Below, piece after piece: positions 44,064 through 52,290 of a stretch of 64,000 nt of DNA. Position numbers and translations under genes: made by a program. Numbering within the stretch: the stretch's first letter is position 1; each line of letters opens with the position of its first letter. Under the pieces are notes generated by a model that saw only the letters and a list, made by a program, of their open reading frames with translations, was not told the origin of the DNA and made no database searches. Source of the stretch: CBDBCU01 sp965243185 (GTDB lineage Bacteria > Chloroflexota > Dehalococcoidia > Lucifugimonadales > UBA3495); assembly GCA_965243185.1 (NCBI GenBank), contig OZ251531.1, forward strand, positions 2,356,001-2,420,000, read 5' to 3'.

Positions 44064-45640
44064 ATGGGAATGCCGAACTTTGAGAGCCACACTCTATTCC
44101 AAGGCGATTGCCTCGCCATCATGCAGGGCATGAACTCGGAAACCGTCGACCTTATTGCCTGCGACCCGCCTTTCAACACGGCCAAAGACTGGACCGGCGA
44201 AATCAAGGGCAGCAACCGTACCGCCAAATTCACCGACCGCTGGCGCTGGTCGCCCATCCATGACGAATGGATGGATTCCATCGAGTCCATCAACCCCAAC
44301 CTGCATACTTACATCATGTCCATCAAGGCCAACGAGCCCAGCATGGCCGCGTTCCTCTGCTGGCTCGGTGTCCGCTGCTGGGAGATGCACCGCATACTCC
44401 GCAACACCGGGAGTCTTTACCTGCACCTGGATCACACTGCCGCCGCCTATGCCAAAGTCATGCTGGACTGTATCTTTGGCCGGAAAAACTTCCGTAACGA
44501 AGTAATCTGGAAGCGCAACCAAGGCGCCAAAAACCAAGCCCACCGGTTTTACTCGGAACACGACACCATTCTTTACTATGTAAAGAACATCAAACAATTC
44601 ACTTGGAACCCGGAACTAAAGCCAATCTCCGAAGACATAGCTGACGCTTGGTACCGTTACACGGACCAAGACGGACGCCGCTACTGCGTTGGCAACTTGC
44701 AGAGTCCCATGGGAGTTGGGTACAGGTATGAGTTCCTAGGCGCCACTCGCGCCTGGCGTTACCCGAAAGCCAAAATGGACCAACTCTTAAAAGATGGCCT
44801 TATCATCCACGAATCCACGACACCGACGTCAAAGCGGAAAGTAGCCGGACTAAAAACATATCTGGCAGATTCCAAAGGCGCCGCCCCGGGAGACATCTGG
44901 GCCGACATCAAACTGATTGGCCGCAAAGCCAAAGAAGATACCGGCTACCCCACTCAAAAGCCGATAGCCCTCTACGAGCGCATAGTCAAAACCAGTAGCA
45001 ACCCCGGCGATATGGTATTTGACCCTTTCGCCGGCTGCGCTACGACCCTCGTCGCCGCTGAAAAGCATAACCGTCAATGGGTAGGCTGCGACCTTTGGGA
45101 CGGCACCAAAGACATCCTGTACCAGCGTGTACACGATAATCGCCCGGTAGCGGCAGAGCCGCCCAAAATCAACCACACCATGAAACCGCCAGTTCGCGAT
45201 GATAACGATGGCACCGCCGCGCCATTTCTCCCCGAGCTAGAATACGAGCAGAAGAAAGCCCGGTTCACCAAAGACCAGATGAAAGCCATCCTCATCCAGC
45301 AGTGGACGGCCATCTGTTGGGGTTGCGGGTTTGAGCCGCCTAAAACTAACAATCGGGCCCAAGACGCCGACAGCCGCCATTTCGACCTGGATCAATCGAC
45401 CCCAAGGCCGAGGGCGGTTCTAATGAACTGGACAATCGGGCCATCCTGTGCCGGCCCTGCAATGGGCGCAAGGGGAATCGGATGACGCTGACGGCATTGC
45501 GTCGCGCCAACAAGCGGGATGGGTTTTGGTATGGCAATCCGCCCATCGATAAGCGCATTGACATTCGCACGGCCCGGCAATGGGCACGGGACTACCTGCG
45601 GAAGGCCGCGGAGGAAGGCGCCGGCGGGGGTGATGATTAG
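44064..45640 (+). pseudogene. DNA methyltransferase with fused C-terminal HNH endonuclease, single frameshift
   Basis: From ATG 44064 the first ~440 residues form a beta-class DNA methyltransferase: ACDPPFNT (motif IV, DPPF) near the start, a target region, then DPFAGCATTLVAAEKHNRQWVGCD (motif I) downstream. A C-terminal region follows with CWGCGFEPP. The frame ends at 45485, but a second frame runs on to 45640 with DPKAEGGSNELDNRAILCRPCNGRKGN. That matches the second half of an HNH nuclease. The break is after base 45394, in the codon for the catalytic His of the DLDH motif: one base is missing. Before the frameshift the gene would encode about 525 residues, a self-contained restriction-modification enzyme. 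The methyltransferase half may still be active. It could also be a sequencing error. Confidence 0.7.
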
Positions 45641-45659
45641 GGCGGGGGAAGGGGAAGGT

Positions 45660-45711
45660 GCGGGCGGGGCGGGGTTTTGTCAATTGGCGGCGGCGGTGAT
45701 ACAATAATGCC
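45660..45711 (+). repeat. Direct repeat copy 2 (promoter-bearing) upstream of GSII
   Basis: The second copy of the 51-52 bp repeat, with one extra G in the G-tract and four to five substitutions compared with 43973-44023, begins 20 bases after the HNH frame ends. Confidence 0.7.
45677..45705 (+). promoter_or_regulatory. Sigma-70-type promoter for glnII
   Basis: TTGTCA (45677-45682) and TACAAT (45700-45705) with a 17-base spacer; the GSII start lies 60 bases downstream with a GAGAGG ribosome site. Confidence 0.7.
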
Positions 45712-45765
45712 ATCAGAACCCGCCGGGAGTGGCGGGGCAAACCGGAAAGAGAGGTTGCGGAAACT

Positions 45766-46803
45766 ATGAACGGTTTTTACAAGGCGGAATACATTTGGGT
45801 TGACGGTCAGCAGCCCACGGCGAAGCTGCGGTCGAAGGGGAGGGTGGTGCCGATGGGCGAGGAGCCGCCGTTGTGGGGTTTTGACGGTTCGAGTACGGGG
45901 CAGGCGCCGGGGGAGGCGTCGGACTGCGTGCTGAACCCGGTTTATGTCTGCGCCGACCCGGTGCGGGGCGGGGACAACAAGCTGGTGATGTGCGAGGTGC
46001 TGCTGACGGATATGACGCCGCATCCGTCGAATACGCGGGCGGCGTGCGCGGCGGCGGCGGAGAAGTACGACGGGCTGGATTTCTGGTTCGGCATTGAGCA
46101 GGAATATACCTTTTTTGAGGGTATTAAGCCGCTGGGCTGGCCGGATAACGGGTTTCCGGCGCCGCAGGGGGGGTACTACTGCGGGGTCGGCTCCGACGAA
46201 GTTTTCGGGCGGCCGGTGGTGGAGGCGCATTTGGATGCCTGCCTGGAAGCCGGGCTGGAGATTTCGGGGATTAACGGCGAGGTGATGCCGGCGCAGTGGG
46301 AGTTTCAGATTGGGCCGATTGGCTCTCCCGCCGTAGCCGACCATTTGTGGGTGGCGCGGTGGCTGCTGTATCGGATTGCCGAGGATATTGACATCGGCAA
46401 CGGGATTGGCACGGGGAAGGGGATCAGCGCGACGCTGGATCCGAAGCCGGTCAAGGGGGACTGGAACGGGGCCGGGGCGCATACCAACTTTTCGACGAAT
46501 CGGATGCGGGAAAGTTATGACGCCTGCGTGGCCGCGGCCGAGGCGTTGAAGGGCCGCCATGATTTGCATATCGCCAATTACGGCGATCGCATTGAGGAGC
46601 GGCTGACCGGGCTGCATGAGACTTGCTCGTACCGGGAGTTCCGGTATGGGGTGTCGGACCGGGGGGCGTCGGTGCGGATTCCGTGGCAGGTGGCGCGGGA
46701 CGGCAAGGGGTATATCGAGGATCGGCGGCCCAATGCCAATTGCGATCCGTATGTGGTGACGCGGCTGATTATGGAGACGGTGGGGGCGGCGGCTACGGCT
46801 TAG
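45766..46803 (+). CDS. Glutamine synthetase, type II (GSII)
   Basis: The 345-residue product has the short N-terminal beta-grasp domain and the GSII catalytic landmarks: FGIEQEYTFF with metal-binding Glu, NGEVMPAQWEFQIGP, GAGAHTNFST for ATP and ammonia binding, and YREFRYGVSDRGASVRIP. GSII is the eukaryote-like form found in some bacteria and makes glutamine from glutamate, ATP and ammonia. It is a decamer in known relatives. A GSI gene is a little over 1 kb downstream. An intrinsic terminator at 46846 ends it. The promoter is shared in sequence with the upstream methyltransferase gene. Confidence 0.93.
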   Translation: MNGFYKAEYIWVDGQQPTAKLRSKGRVVPMGEEPPLWGFDGSSTGQAPGEASDCVLNPVYVCADPVRGGDNKLVMCEVLLTDMTPHPSNTRAACAAAAEKYDGLDFWFGIEQEYTFFEGIKPLGWPDNGFPAPQGGYYCGVGSDEVFGRPVVEAHLDACLEAGLEISGINGEVMPAQWEFQIGPIGSPAVADHLWVARWLLYRIAEDIDIGNGIGTGKGISATLDPKPVKGDWNGAGAHTNFSTNRMRESYDACVAAAEALKGRHDLHIANYGDRIEERLTGLHETCSYREFRYGVSDRGASVRIPWQVARDGKGYIEDRRPNANCDPYVVTRLIMETVGAAATA

Positions 46804-46845
46804 TCGCCGGTTTCCGGTCTCCGATTTTCGATTGGCGGCAAGGTT

Positions 46846-46883
46846 GCGCCGCTCCCAGTCCCGGCGGGGGCGGCGCGTTTTTT
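46846..46883 (+). terminator. Rho-independent terminator of the GSII gene
   Basis: An 11-pair stem (GCGCCGC plus T-G and three C-G pairs with its mate, loop 46857-46865) is followed by G and a run of six T residues, about 40 bases after the stop codon. Confidence 0.8.
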
Positions 46884-46968
46884 CCTTATCGTTATCCGGC
46901 CGGATGCGGCCGGGGAAGTTTGCGGATACATACCCGGAAAGTTTGTCGAAAGGGAGGGCGTTTGTTCG

Positions 46969-47334
46969 ATGACGACGCCGGTATCGGACCTAGTTGGACT
47001 GGAGCCGGAAAGCCGGGCGGCGGCGCGGCTGCCGATAGTGGAGGAGTTCGCCGTCGGGGTGGAGGGCGTTGTTCCCGGCCCGGAGGTGGTGGCGATGGCG
47101 GGGCGTTTGGCCCGGGCTGCTATTGCCAACACTGTTGAACCGGAACTTGCCGTTGATGTGGACGGGGCGTTGTCGTTTGACTTGCGCTTGAACAACGGGC
47201 TGCTGCTACTGGCTGAGTTGGACCTCGCCGGCTACTTCGACGCCAGCGTCTATGATGACCGAAACGGCAAAGCGGTTCGGGTGCAGCGGCTGCCTTGGGC
47301 AACCGAAGCGCAATTTTTGGACCTACTACGGTAG
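46969..47334 (+). CDS. Hypothetical protein, 121 residues
   Basis: The family is not recognised. The N-terminal part is rich in Ala/Glu/Val (LPIVEEFAVGVEGVV), a helical region follows (MAGRLARAAIANTVEPEL), then DVDGALSFDLRLNNGLLLLAELDLAGYFDASVYDD, a beta-rich segment. The ATG at 46969 has GGGAGG ten bases upstream. The next gene starts six bases after the stop. Together they look like a small two-gene unit, possibly a toxin-antitoxin or immunity pair; this is speculative. Confidence 0.55.
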   Translation: MTTPVSDLVGLEPESRAAARLPIVEEFAVGVEGVVPGPEVVAMAGRLARAAIANTVEPELAVDVDGALSFDLRLNNGLLLLAELDLAGYFDASVYDDRNGKAVRVQRLPWATEAQFLDLLR

Positions 47335-47339
47335 CCGCC

Positions 47340-47786
47340 GTGCCAGTAGCGGATGAAGTCATCCTTTGCCGGTTTATCCGTCCTCACCGCGACTATTGGA
47401 ACGTCCGGGACCAGAAACCCAGGGCCGGCGCTTTCAAGGACAGTCGCGGGGGACTTTCGGTCTGGGATGTAGCGTTATTAGAGCAGCATTCGGTTCCAAT
47501 TGCGGACTTGCTGATTGATGCCTTGTCCGGTTACGGTCAGTCTCATCATACTGCCGGTGATTATCGGCAGTTTGCCGATGATGCCGCGGCCGCGGTCGGC
47601 CATCTGTTGCCGGTGGAAATAGAACGGCGTACCGGTGCTGAATTCGTGACAGAACCTTGGCGCAAATGGAGTTATGCCCATATCCAGGTGGAAACCTCCG
47701 CCAGCGCCAAGGAGGTTATATTCGAGTTCCGCCGCTTGCTGGCCTTACACACCCGGCTGATTGTTCCGCCAACTTTGGGGAATTAG
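47340..47786 (+). CDS. Hypothetical protein, 148 residues
   Basis: The family is not recognised. It starts at GTG 47340, five bases after the upstream stop. It holds RFIRPHRDYWNVRDQKPRAGAFKDSRGGLSVWDV, a segment with several conserved-looking aromatic and basic residues, and a C-terminal WRKWSYAHIQVETS region. It is read as a partner of the 121-residue gene because of coupling. No enzyme motif is visible. Confidence 0.6.
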   Translation: MPVADEVILCRFIRPHRDYWNVRDQKPRAGAFKDSRGGLSVWDVALLEQHSVPIADLLIDALSGYGQSHHTAGDYRQFADDAAAAVGHLLPVEIERRTGAEFVTEPWRKWSYAHIQVETSASAKEVIFEFRRLLALHTRLIVPPTLGN

Positions 47787-47859
47787 CGAAGGCACTTCCT
47801 AGATTAGCCCCGCCCTTGGGGGGGCACGGCGATTAACTTGGCGACCGGAGGACTGGGCA

Positions 47860-49203
47860 ATGATGGACTACCAATCGGGGGAGCAGGAGTATGTGCTGCG
47901 GAGCGCCCGGGATAATGATGTGAAGTTTGTCCGGCTGTGGTTCACGGACATTCTGGGCAACCTGAAGGGCTTTGCCATTAACTCGGATGACCTGGCGGAC
48001 GCTATTGCGCGGGGGGTGGGGTTTGACGGTTCGGCGATTGAGGGGTTTGCGCGGGCTACGGAGGGTTCGGACCGGATTGATGAGAGCGATATGCGGGCGT
48101 TTCCGGATCCGACTACTTTTGCGGTGCTGCCGTGGCGGCCGCGGCAAAATGCGGTGGCGCGGATGTTCTGCGATATTTACGCGCCGGGCGGGGAGCCGTT
48201 CCGGGGGGATCCGCGGCTGGCATTGAAGCGCAATCTGGAGCGGCTGTCGCGCCGTGGTTATACTTACTATGTGGGGCCGGAGCTGGAGTTTTTCTATCTG
48301 AAGGATTCGGAAAAGCCGGAGCCGCTGGACTATGACGGGTACTTTGACCAGCTGTCGAGCAATCCGGCGGCGGATTTGCGGCGGGATACGGTGCTGAATT
48401 TGTCGGATTTGGGGATTCCGGTCAAGTATTCCCATCACGAGGGGGCGCACAGTCAGCACGAGATTGACTTGCAATATACGGATGCGCTGACGATGGCGGA
48501 CAGCGTGATTACGGCTAAACTGGCGATTAAGGAGCTGGCGCAGCTGCGCGGCTATTACGCCTCTTTTATGCCCAAGCCGTTCTCCGGGGTCAACGGTTCC
48601 GGGATGCATACGCACCAGTCGCTGTTTCAGGGGGAGAATAACGCCTTTTATGACCCGGAGGATGAGTATAAGCTTTCGCTGGTGGGGAAACGGTTTATCG
48701 CCGGGTTAATCCGCCATGCGCCGGAATTGACTTTGATAACGAATCAGTGGGTCAATTCGTACAAGCGGCTGGTGCCGGGGTATGAGGCGCCGGTTTATAT
48801 TTCGTGGGCGCATAATCGGTCGGATTTGGTGCGGGTGCCGGCGTACAAGCCGGGGTATGAGACTTCGGTGCGGGTGGAGTATCGGGCGCCGGATCCGGCG
48901 TGCAATCCGTACTTGGCGTTCAGTGTGATGCTGGCGGCCGGGTTGAAGGGAATTGAGGAGGAGTATGCGGTGCCGCCGCCGGGGGAGGGAATGAGTCGGG
49001 CGGAGTTTGAGGCGCAGGGGTTTAAGACGCTGCCGGCGAGTATGGGGGAGGCGATTGCGCTGGCGGAGGGGAGCGGGTTGCTGCGGGAGGCGTTGGGGGA
49101 GCATATTCACCAGAGCGTCATTCGCAACAAGCGGAAGGAGTGGCAGGAGTATCGGGCGACGGTGACGGATTATGAGGTGAAGCGGTATTTGCCGGCGTTG
49201 TAG
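47860..49203 (+). CDS. glnA: Glutamine synthetase, type I (GSI-alpha)
   Basis: The 447-residue product has GSI landmarks: VGPELEFFYLKDS (Glu ligands), HHEGAHSQHEIDL, FMPKPFSGVNGSGMHTHQSLF and VEYRAPDPACNPYLAFSVML. Length and the absence of the longer GSI-beta insertion fit the alpha subtype, which is usually not regulated by adenylylation. It makes glutamine for nitrogen assimilation. A GGAGG precedes the ATG by seven bases. Having GSII and GSI so close suggests different conditions or regulation. Confidence 0.93.
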   Translation: MMDYQSGEQEYVLRSARDNDVKFVRLWFTDILGNLKGFAINSDDLADAIARGVGFDGSAIEGFARATEGSDRIDESDMRAFPDPTTFAVLPWRPRQNAVARMFCDIYAPGGEPFRGDPRLALKRNLERLSRRGYTYYVGPELEFFYLKDSEKPEPLDYDGYFDQLSSNPAADLRRDTVLNLSDLGIPVKYSHHEGAHSQHEIDLQYTDALTMADSVITAKLAIKELAQLRGYYASFMPKPFSGVNGSGMHTHQSLFQGENNAFYDPEDEYKLSLVGKRFIAGLIRHAPELTLITNQWVNSYKRLVPGYEAPVYISWAHNRSDLVRVPAYKPGYETSVRVEYRAPDPACNPYLAFSVMLAAGLKGIEEEYAVPPPGEGMSRAEFEAQGFKTLPASMGEAIALAEGSGLLREALGEHIHQSVIRNKRKEWQEYRATVTDYEVKRYLPAL

Positions 49204-49346
49204 GGAGTGGGGGATTGGCGTGGTTTCGGTGGGTATGGGAAGGACTGTAGAGCAGCGGCGGGGGTAGGCAATAGTTCCAGAGGGGATTTGACCATACTTT
49301 GCCCATCGGCTACAATTCCTGCAAACTGATTAGGGGGAGCCGATTT

Positions 49347-50318
49347 ATGCTGCCTGGTAACTTGGTGAAGGTGATTGGGACGGTGCGGGGGCGTATCGAG
49401 CGGCACCGGGCGGCGCTGAGCCAGAGCGAGGCGTTGACCCGCTACGCTCTGATTGATCCCTTGCTGCGGGAATTGGGCTGGGATACGGCGGACCCGGATT
49501 TGGTTACGCCGGAGTATACGGTCAGCGGCAAGCGGGCGGACTATGCTTTGCTGGAAAGAGGCAGCGTAGTGGTCTTTCTGGAGGCCAAGCGGCTGGAGGA
49601 AAATCTGTCGAATCATCGGTCGCAAGTCGTCGCTTACGCCAGTGAGCTGGGCATTCGCTATCCGGCGTTGACTAACGGCAACGAGTGGGAAGTTTATGAC
49701 AACTCCCAACTGGTGCCCATTGAGCAGCGGCGGATTCTTGCGGTGTCCCTGACCGGCGCGCCGCCGGCGGTGAGTGCGCTGCAACTGCTGCTACTGTGGC
49801 GGCCTAATTTGGCGTCGGGGGAGCCGGTGACGGCCAGGGAGCCGATTGTGGGGGCGGTGGGGGTGCCGGCGCAACTTAACATTACTCCGTCACCGTTACA
49901 ACCAATTGTTGACCCGCCACAGGATACCCCACCCGGCGAAAATTTGGTGGATGTATTAAGCTATACGCCGGGGAGAGTGTTCGGGAGTAGCCCAACTCCT
50001 ACTTCCATACTTTTCCCGGGCGGTGAGGAAAAGCCGCTCCAGAGCTGGCGGGGCGTACTCCGGGAAACAGCCGAGTGGTTAGTCAGAACCGGTATGTTGA
50101 CCGCGGATAAGTGTCCGGTTATGCGGGGGACGACAAATTGTGTGGTCAACACGACCAGCAATCATACTGGTGGTAGAGAATTTACGTTGCCGCGCCAATT
50201 GTCAAACGGGCTTTGGCTATGTGAACGGCGCGGCAACTTTGAAACTTCCCAGAGTGTCAAGGCTCTGCTGCGGCAGCTTGGCATAACCGCCGGCGCCGTC
50301 TATATCAAATTAGACTAG
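49347..50318 (+). CDS. HSDR_N-type PD-(D/E)xK protein (type I restriction subunit N-terminal domain-like)
   Basis: The start is ATG 49347 (AGGGGGAGC upstream). The first ~150 residues resemble the N-terminal nuclease domain of type I HsdR subunits or related standalone proteins: YALIDPLLRELGWDT, VSGKRADYALLERGSVVVFLEAKRL with the D...E-x-K catalytic pattern, and YPALTNGNEWEVYD. The remaining ~170 residues are a less conserved tail with no helicase motifs, so this is not a full HsdR. It may be a standalone nuclease or nuclease-like binding protein. The next gene is on the other strand. Confidence 0.7.
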   Translation: MLPGNLVKVIGTVRGRIERHRAALSQSEALTRYALIDPLLRELGWDTADPDLVTPEYTVSGKRADYALLERGSVVVFLEAKRLEENLSNHRSQVVAYASELGIRYPALTNGNEWEVYDNSQLVPIEQRRILAVSLTGAPPAVSALQLLLLWRPNLASGEPVTAREPIVGAVGVPAQLNITPSPLQPIVDPPQDTPPGENLVDVLSYTPGRVFGSSPTPTSILFPGGEEKPLQSWRGVLRETAEWLVRTGMLTADKCPVMRGTTNCVVNTTSNHTGGREFTLPRQLSNGLWLCERRGNFETSQSVKALLRQLGITAGAVYIKLD

Positions 50319-50336
50319 GGCGTGTTCACGCTAATG
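50318..50336 (+). repeat. Remnant of the 13.1-kb MITE-like end sequence
   Basis: AGGGCGTGTTCACGCTAAT here matches the left end of the element at 13081 with one difference. No matching right end is seen nearby, so it is a solo end or a shared end of a mobile element. Confidence 0.5.
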
Positions 50337-50396
50337 CTGGGGTAGCACAGTCAATCAGCCGGGTTATTCTTGGGGATGAGCGGTTCTTACCGCTCT

Positions 50397-51665
50397 TTAC
50401 CGCAACGCGCCGCTTTGCCGCCATTGGGCTATATCCTGCGGGGTGTAGCCGAGTTCGGTCAGGATTTGGTCGGTGTGCTGGCCGAGGGCCGGCGGGGGCG
50501 TTGGTTGCAGGGGCGTGGCGCTGAAGTTGGCTAGTGTCCCCAACATCCGCAGGGGGCCGGCATCCTGGTGTTCCAGTTCCGCAACCAAGCTATTGGCTTG
50601 GACTTGGGGGTCGTCAAAGATTTCCTCGACGAAGCGCACCGGGCCGGCCGGGATGCCGCGTTCCTCCAGTATGGTCAGCCATTGGGCGGCCGGCTTTCCC
50701 CGAAAAACTGCTTCGGCTTGGGTCATTAGCACCGAGCCAAAGGCGGCCGCTTGGTCGGAATTGGGGTCGTAGTCCGGGTCAAAGCGAATGTCGGTCAAGC
50801 CCAAGGTATCCAACAAGCGGCGGCGCAGGGGGTCGCTGAGGCAGCCCACGGCGATAACTCCGTCGGCGGTCTGGTAGGTGCGGTAGTAGATGTTGCCGGG
50901 CGCAACGGGATGGTCGGCGTTATAGATTGGCAGCAGGTCGGCGTAGGGCAAACCGGCTTGGCGCAGGGCGTCTAGGGATTCCACTGTATTGCGGAAATTA
51001 GCCCGGTCAAGGGATTCTACTGCGACAAAGCGCATTCCCAATAGCGCCAAGGCCAAGCCCAATAGGGTGGTTTCTACTTTTTGACCTTGACCGGTGCGCT
51101 CCCGATGGTACAGAGCAGCGCAGACGCACCAAGCCAGGCACAAGCCGGCGGCGGTGTCCACCAGGGGCGAGGAAACGATGTGCTGGGGGAGGCCGCTGTC
51201 GCTGAGCTTGCCCTCGGCGGCCAGCAAGCCGGACATTGCTTGCAGGATGAGGTCGTAGCCGGGGCGGTGAGCGTCGGGGCCCTGGCGGCCAAAGGCGGTG
51301 TTTTCGCAGTAAATCAATCGGGGATTGAGGGCGGAGAGGGCGGCGTAATCCACGCCCAACTTGGCGGCGACATCGGGGCGGTAGTTGACGATAGCCACAT
51401 CCATTTGGGGAATCAACCGGGCCATAATGTCCCGGGCGGCGGCAGTGGTCAAATCCAGGGTCAGGCTGCGTTTGCCCCGGTTGTAGGCGATGAAGGGCCG
51501 GCTTTCGGTGGGGGCAAAAGACTGAACGCCGCGCCAGGGGTCGCCCCAAGGGGGTTCGACTTTGATGACGGCGGCGCCCATGTCGGCGAGGAGCATACCG
51601 GCAAAGGGGCCGGCGATAATTTCGGTGAACTCGACAACTTTGACGCCATCCAGGGGGCCGGGCAT
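50397..51665 (-). CDS. Class III CoA-transferase (CaiB/BaiF family)
   Basis: The 422-residue product starts at ATG 51665 after GGAGG; the upstream ATG at 51734 lacks one. It has PLDGVKVVEFTEIIAGPFAGMLLADMGAAVIKVEPP, with KRSLTLDL and a PLVDTAAGLCLAW segment where the catalytic aspartate should be. The end carries LGQHTDQILTELGYT. It lies 61 bases downstream of the TlpA gene on the same strand, so it may be transcribed with the respiratory operon, but its chemistry is not linked to respiration. It is the third paralogue in the window. Confidence 0.88.
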   Translation of the reverse strand: MPGPLDGVKVVEFTEIIAGPFAGMLLADMGAAVIKVEPPWGDPWRGVQSFAPTESRPFIAYNRGKRSLTLDLTTAAARDIMARLIPQMDVAIVNYRPDVAAKLGVDYAALSALNPRLIYCENTAFGRQGPDAHRPGYDLILQAMSGLLAAEGKLSDSGLPQHIVSSPLVDTAAGLCLAWCVCAALYHRERTGQGQKVETTLLGLALALLGMRFVAVESLDRANFRNTVESLDALRQAGLPYADLLPIYNADHPVAPGNIYYRTYQTADGVIAVGCLSDPLRRRLLDTLGLTDIRFDPDYDPNSDQAAAFGSVLMTQAEAVFRGKPAAQWLTILEERGIPAGPVRFVEEIFDDPQVQANSLVAELEHQDAGPLRMLGTLANFSATPLQPTPPPALGQHTDQILTELGYTPQDIAQWRQSGALR

Positions 51666-51726
51666 AGCGGAACCTCCGGGCGGGTTAGCAGGGTTTGCGG
51701 CGGCTATTTTACCCGGTTGGCGGCGG

Positions 51727-52290
51727 TTAGTCATTCAGCAGGCTATCCAAAGTTTCGCGCAGCTTATCGGCCGGCATTGGCCCGACGAACTTTTGCCGGA
51801 TTATCCCATCGCGGTCAATGAAAAACTTTTCCGGGATGCCGCGCACGCCGTAGTCAATGGCAATAACACCGTCGGCATCGATGCCGCTGGGGTAAGTCAA
51901 GCCGAAGTCGGCAATATATGGCGCGACATTGCCGGGCAAATCCCAGATGTTGACCCCGACGAACTCGACTTCCCGCCCGGCGTATTCCCGATAAACCTGC
52001 TCCAAATCCGGCGCCTCATGGCGGCACGGCGCGCACCAAGACGCCCAAAAGTCAACCAGCACTACTTGGCCGCGCAGCTCTGACAGGGCAACTTGGCCGC
52101 CGCCGGTCAACTCCAGGGCAAAATCCCGGGCCGGCGCGGTGGCAATGGCTACCGATCCGAACTCAGTATTGACGCCGATACTGCTGACGGCCCGCCCGCC
52201 GGTCTGGGCTGAGGCCCACGCCAGAATTCCCAAGAAAGCCAGGATGACCAGCCCGGCTCCGGCAAGCAGCAGCCAACCGGTGCGATTCAC
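51727..52290 (-). CDS. TlpA/ResA/CcmG-like thiol-disulfide reductase
   Basis: The 187-residue membrane-anchored protein has an N-terminal helix (LLLAGAGLVILAFLGILAW) and a redoxin domain with VLVDFWASWCAPCRHEAPDL, the CxxC active site, followed by GIPEKFFIDRDG with the cis-proline. CcmG and ResA keep the apocytochrome haem-binding cysteines reduced outside the membrane before haem attachment. It is the last gene of the cytochrome c maturation series and overlaps the 421-residue upstream gene by four bases, so translation is coupled. Confidence 0.85.
   Translation of the reverse strand: MNRTGWLLLAGAGLVILAFLGILAWASAQTGGRAVSSIGVNTEFGSVAIATAPARDFALELTGGGQVALSELRGQVVLVDFWASWCAPCRHEAPDLEQVYREYAGREVEFVGVNIWDLPGNVAPYIADFGLTYPSGIDADGVIAIDYGVRGIPEKFFIDRDGIIRQKFVGPMPADKLRETLDSLLND

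Noticed and set aside
45390..45400. Programmed frameshift in the methyltransferase-HNH gene
   Set aside because: The break site has no slippery heptamer or homopolymer and hits the catalytic His codon, so a simple deletion or read error fits better.
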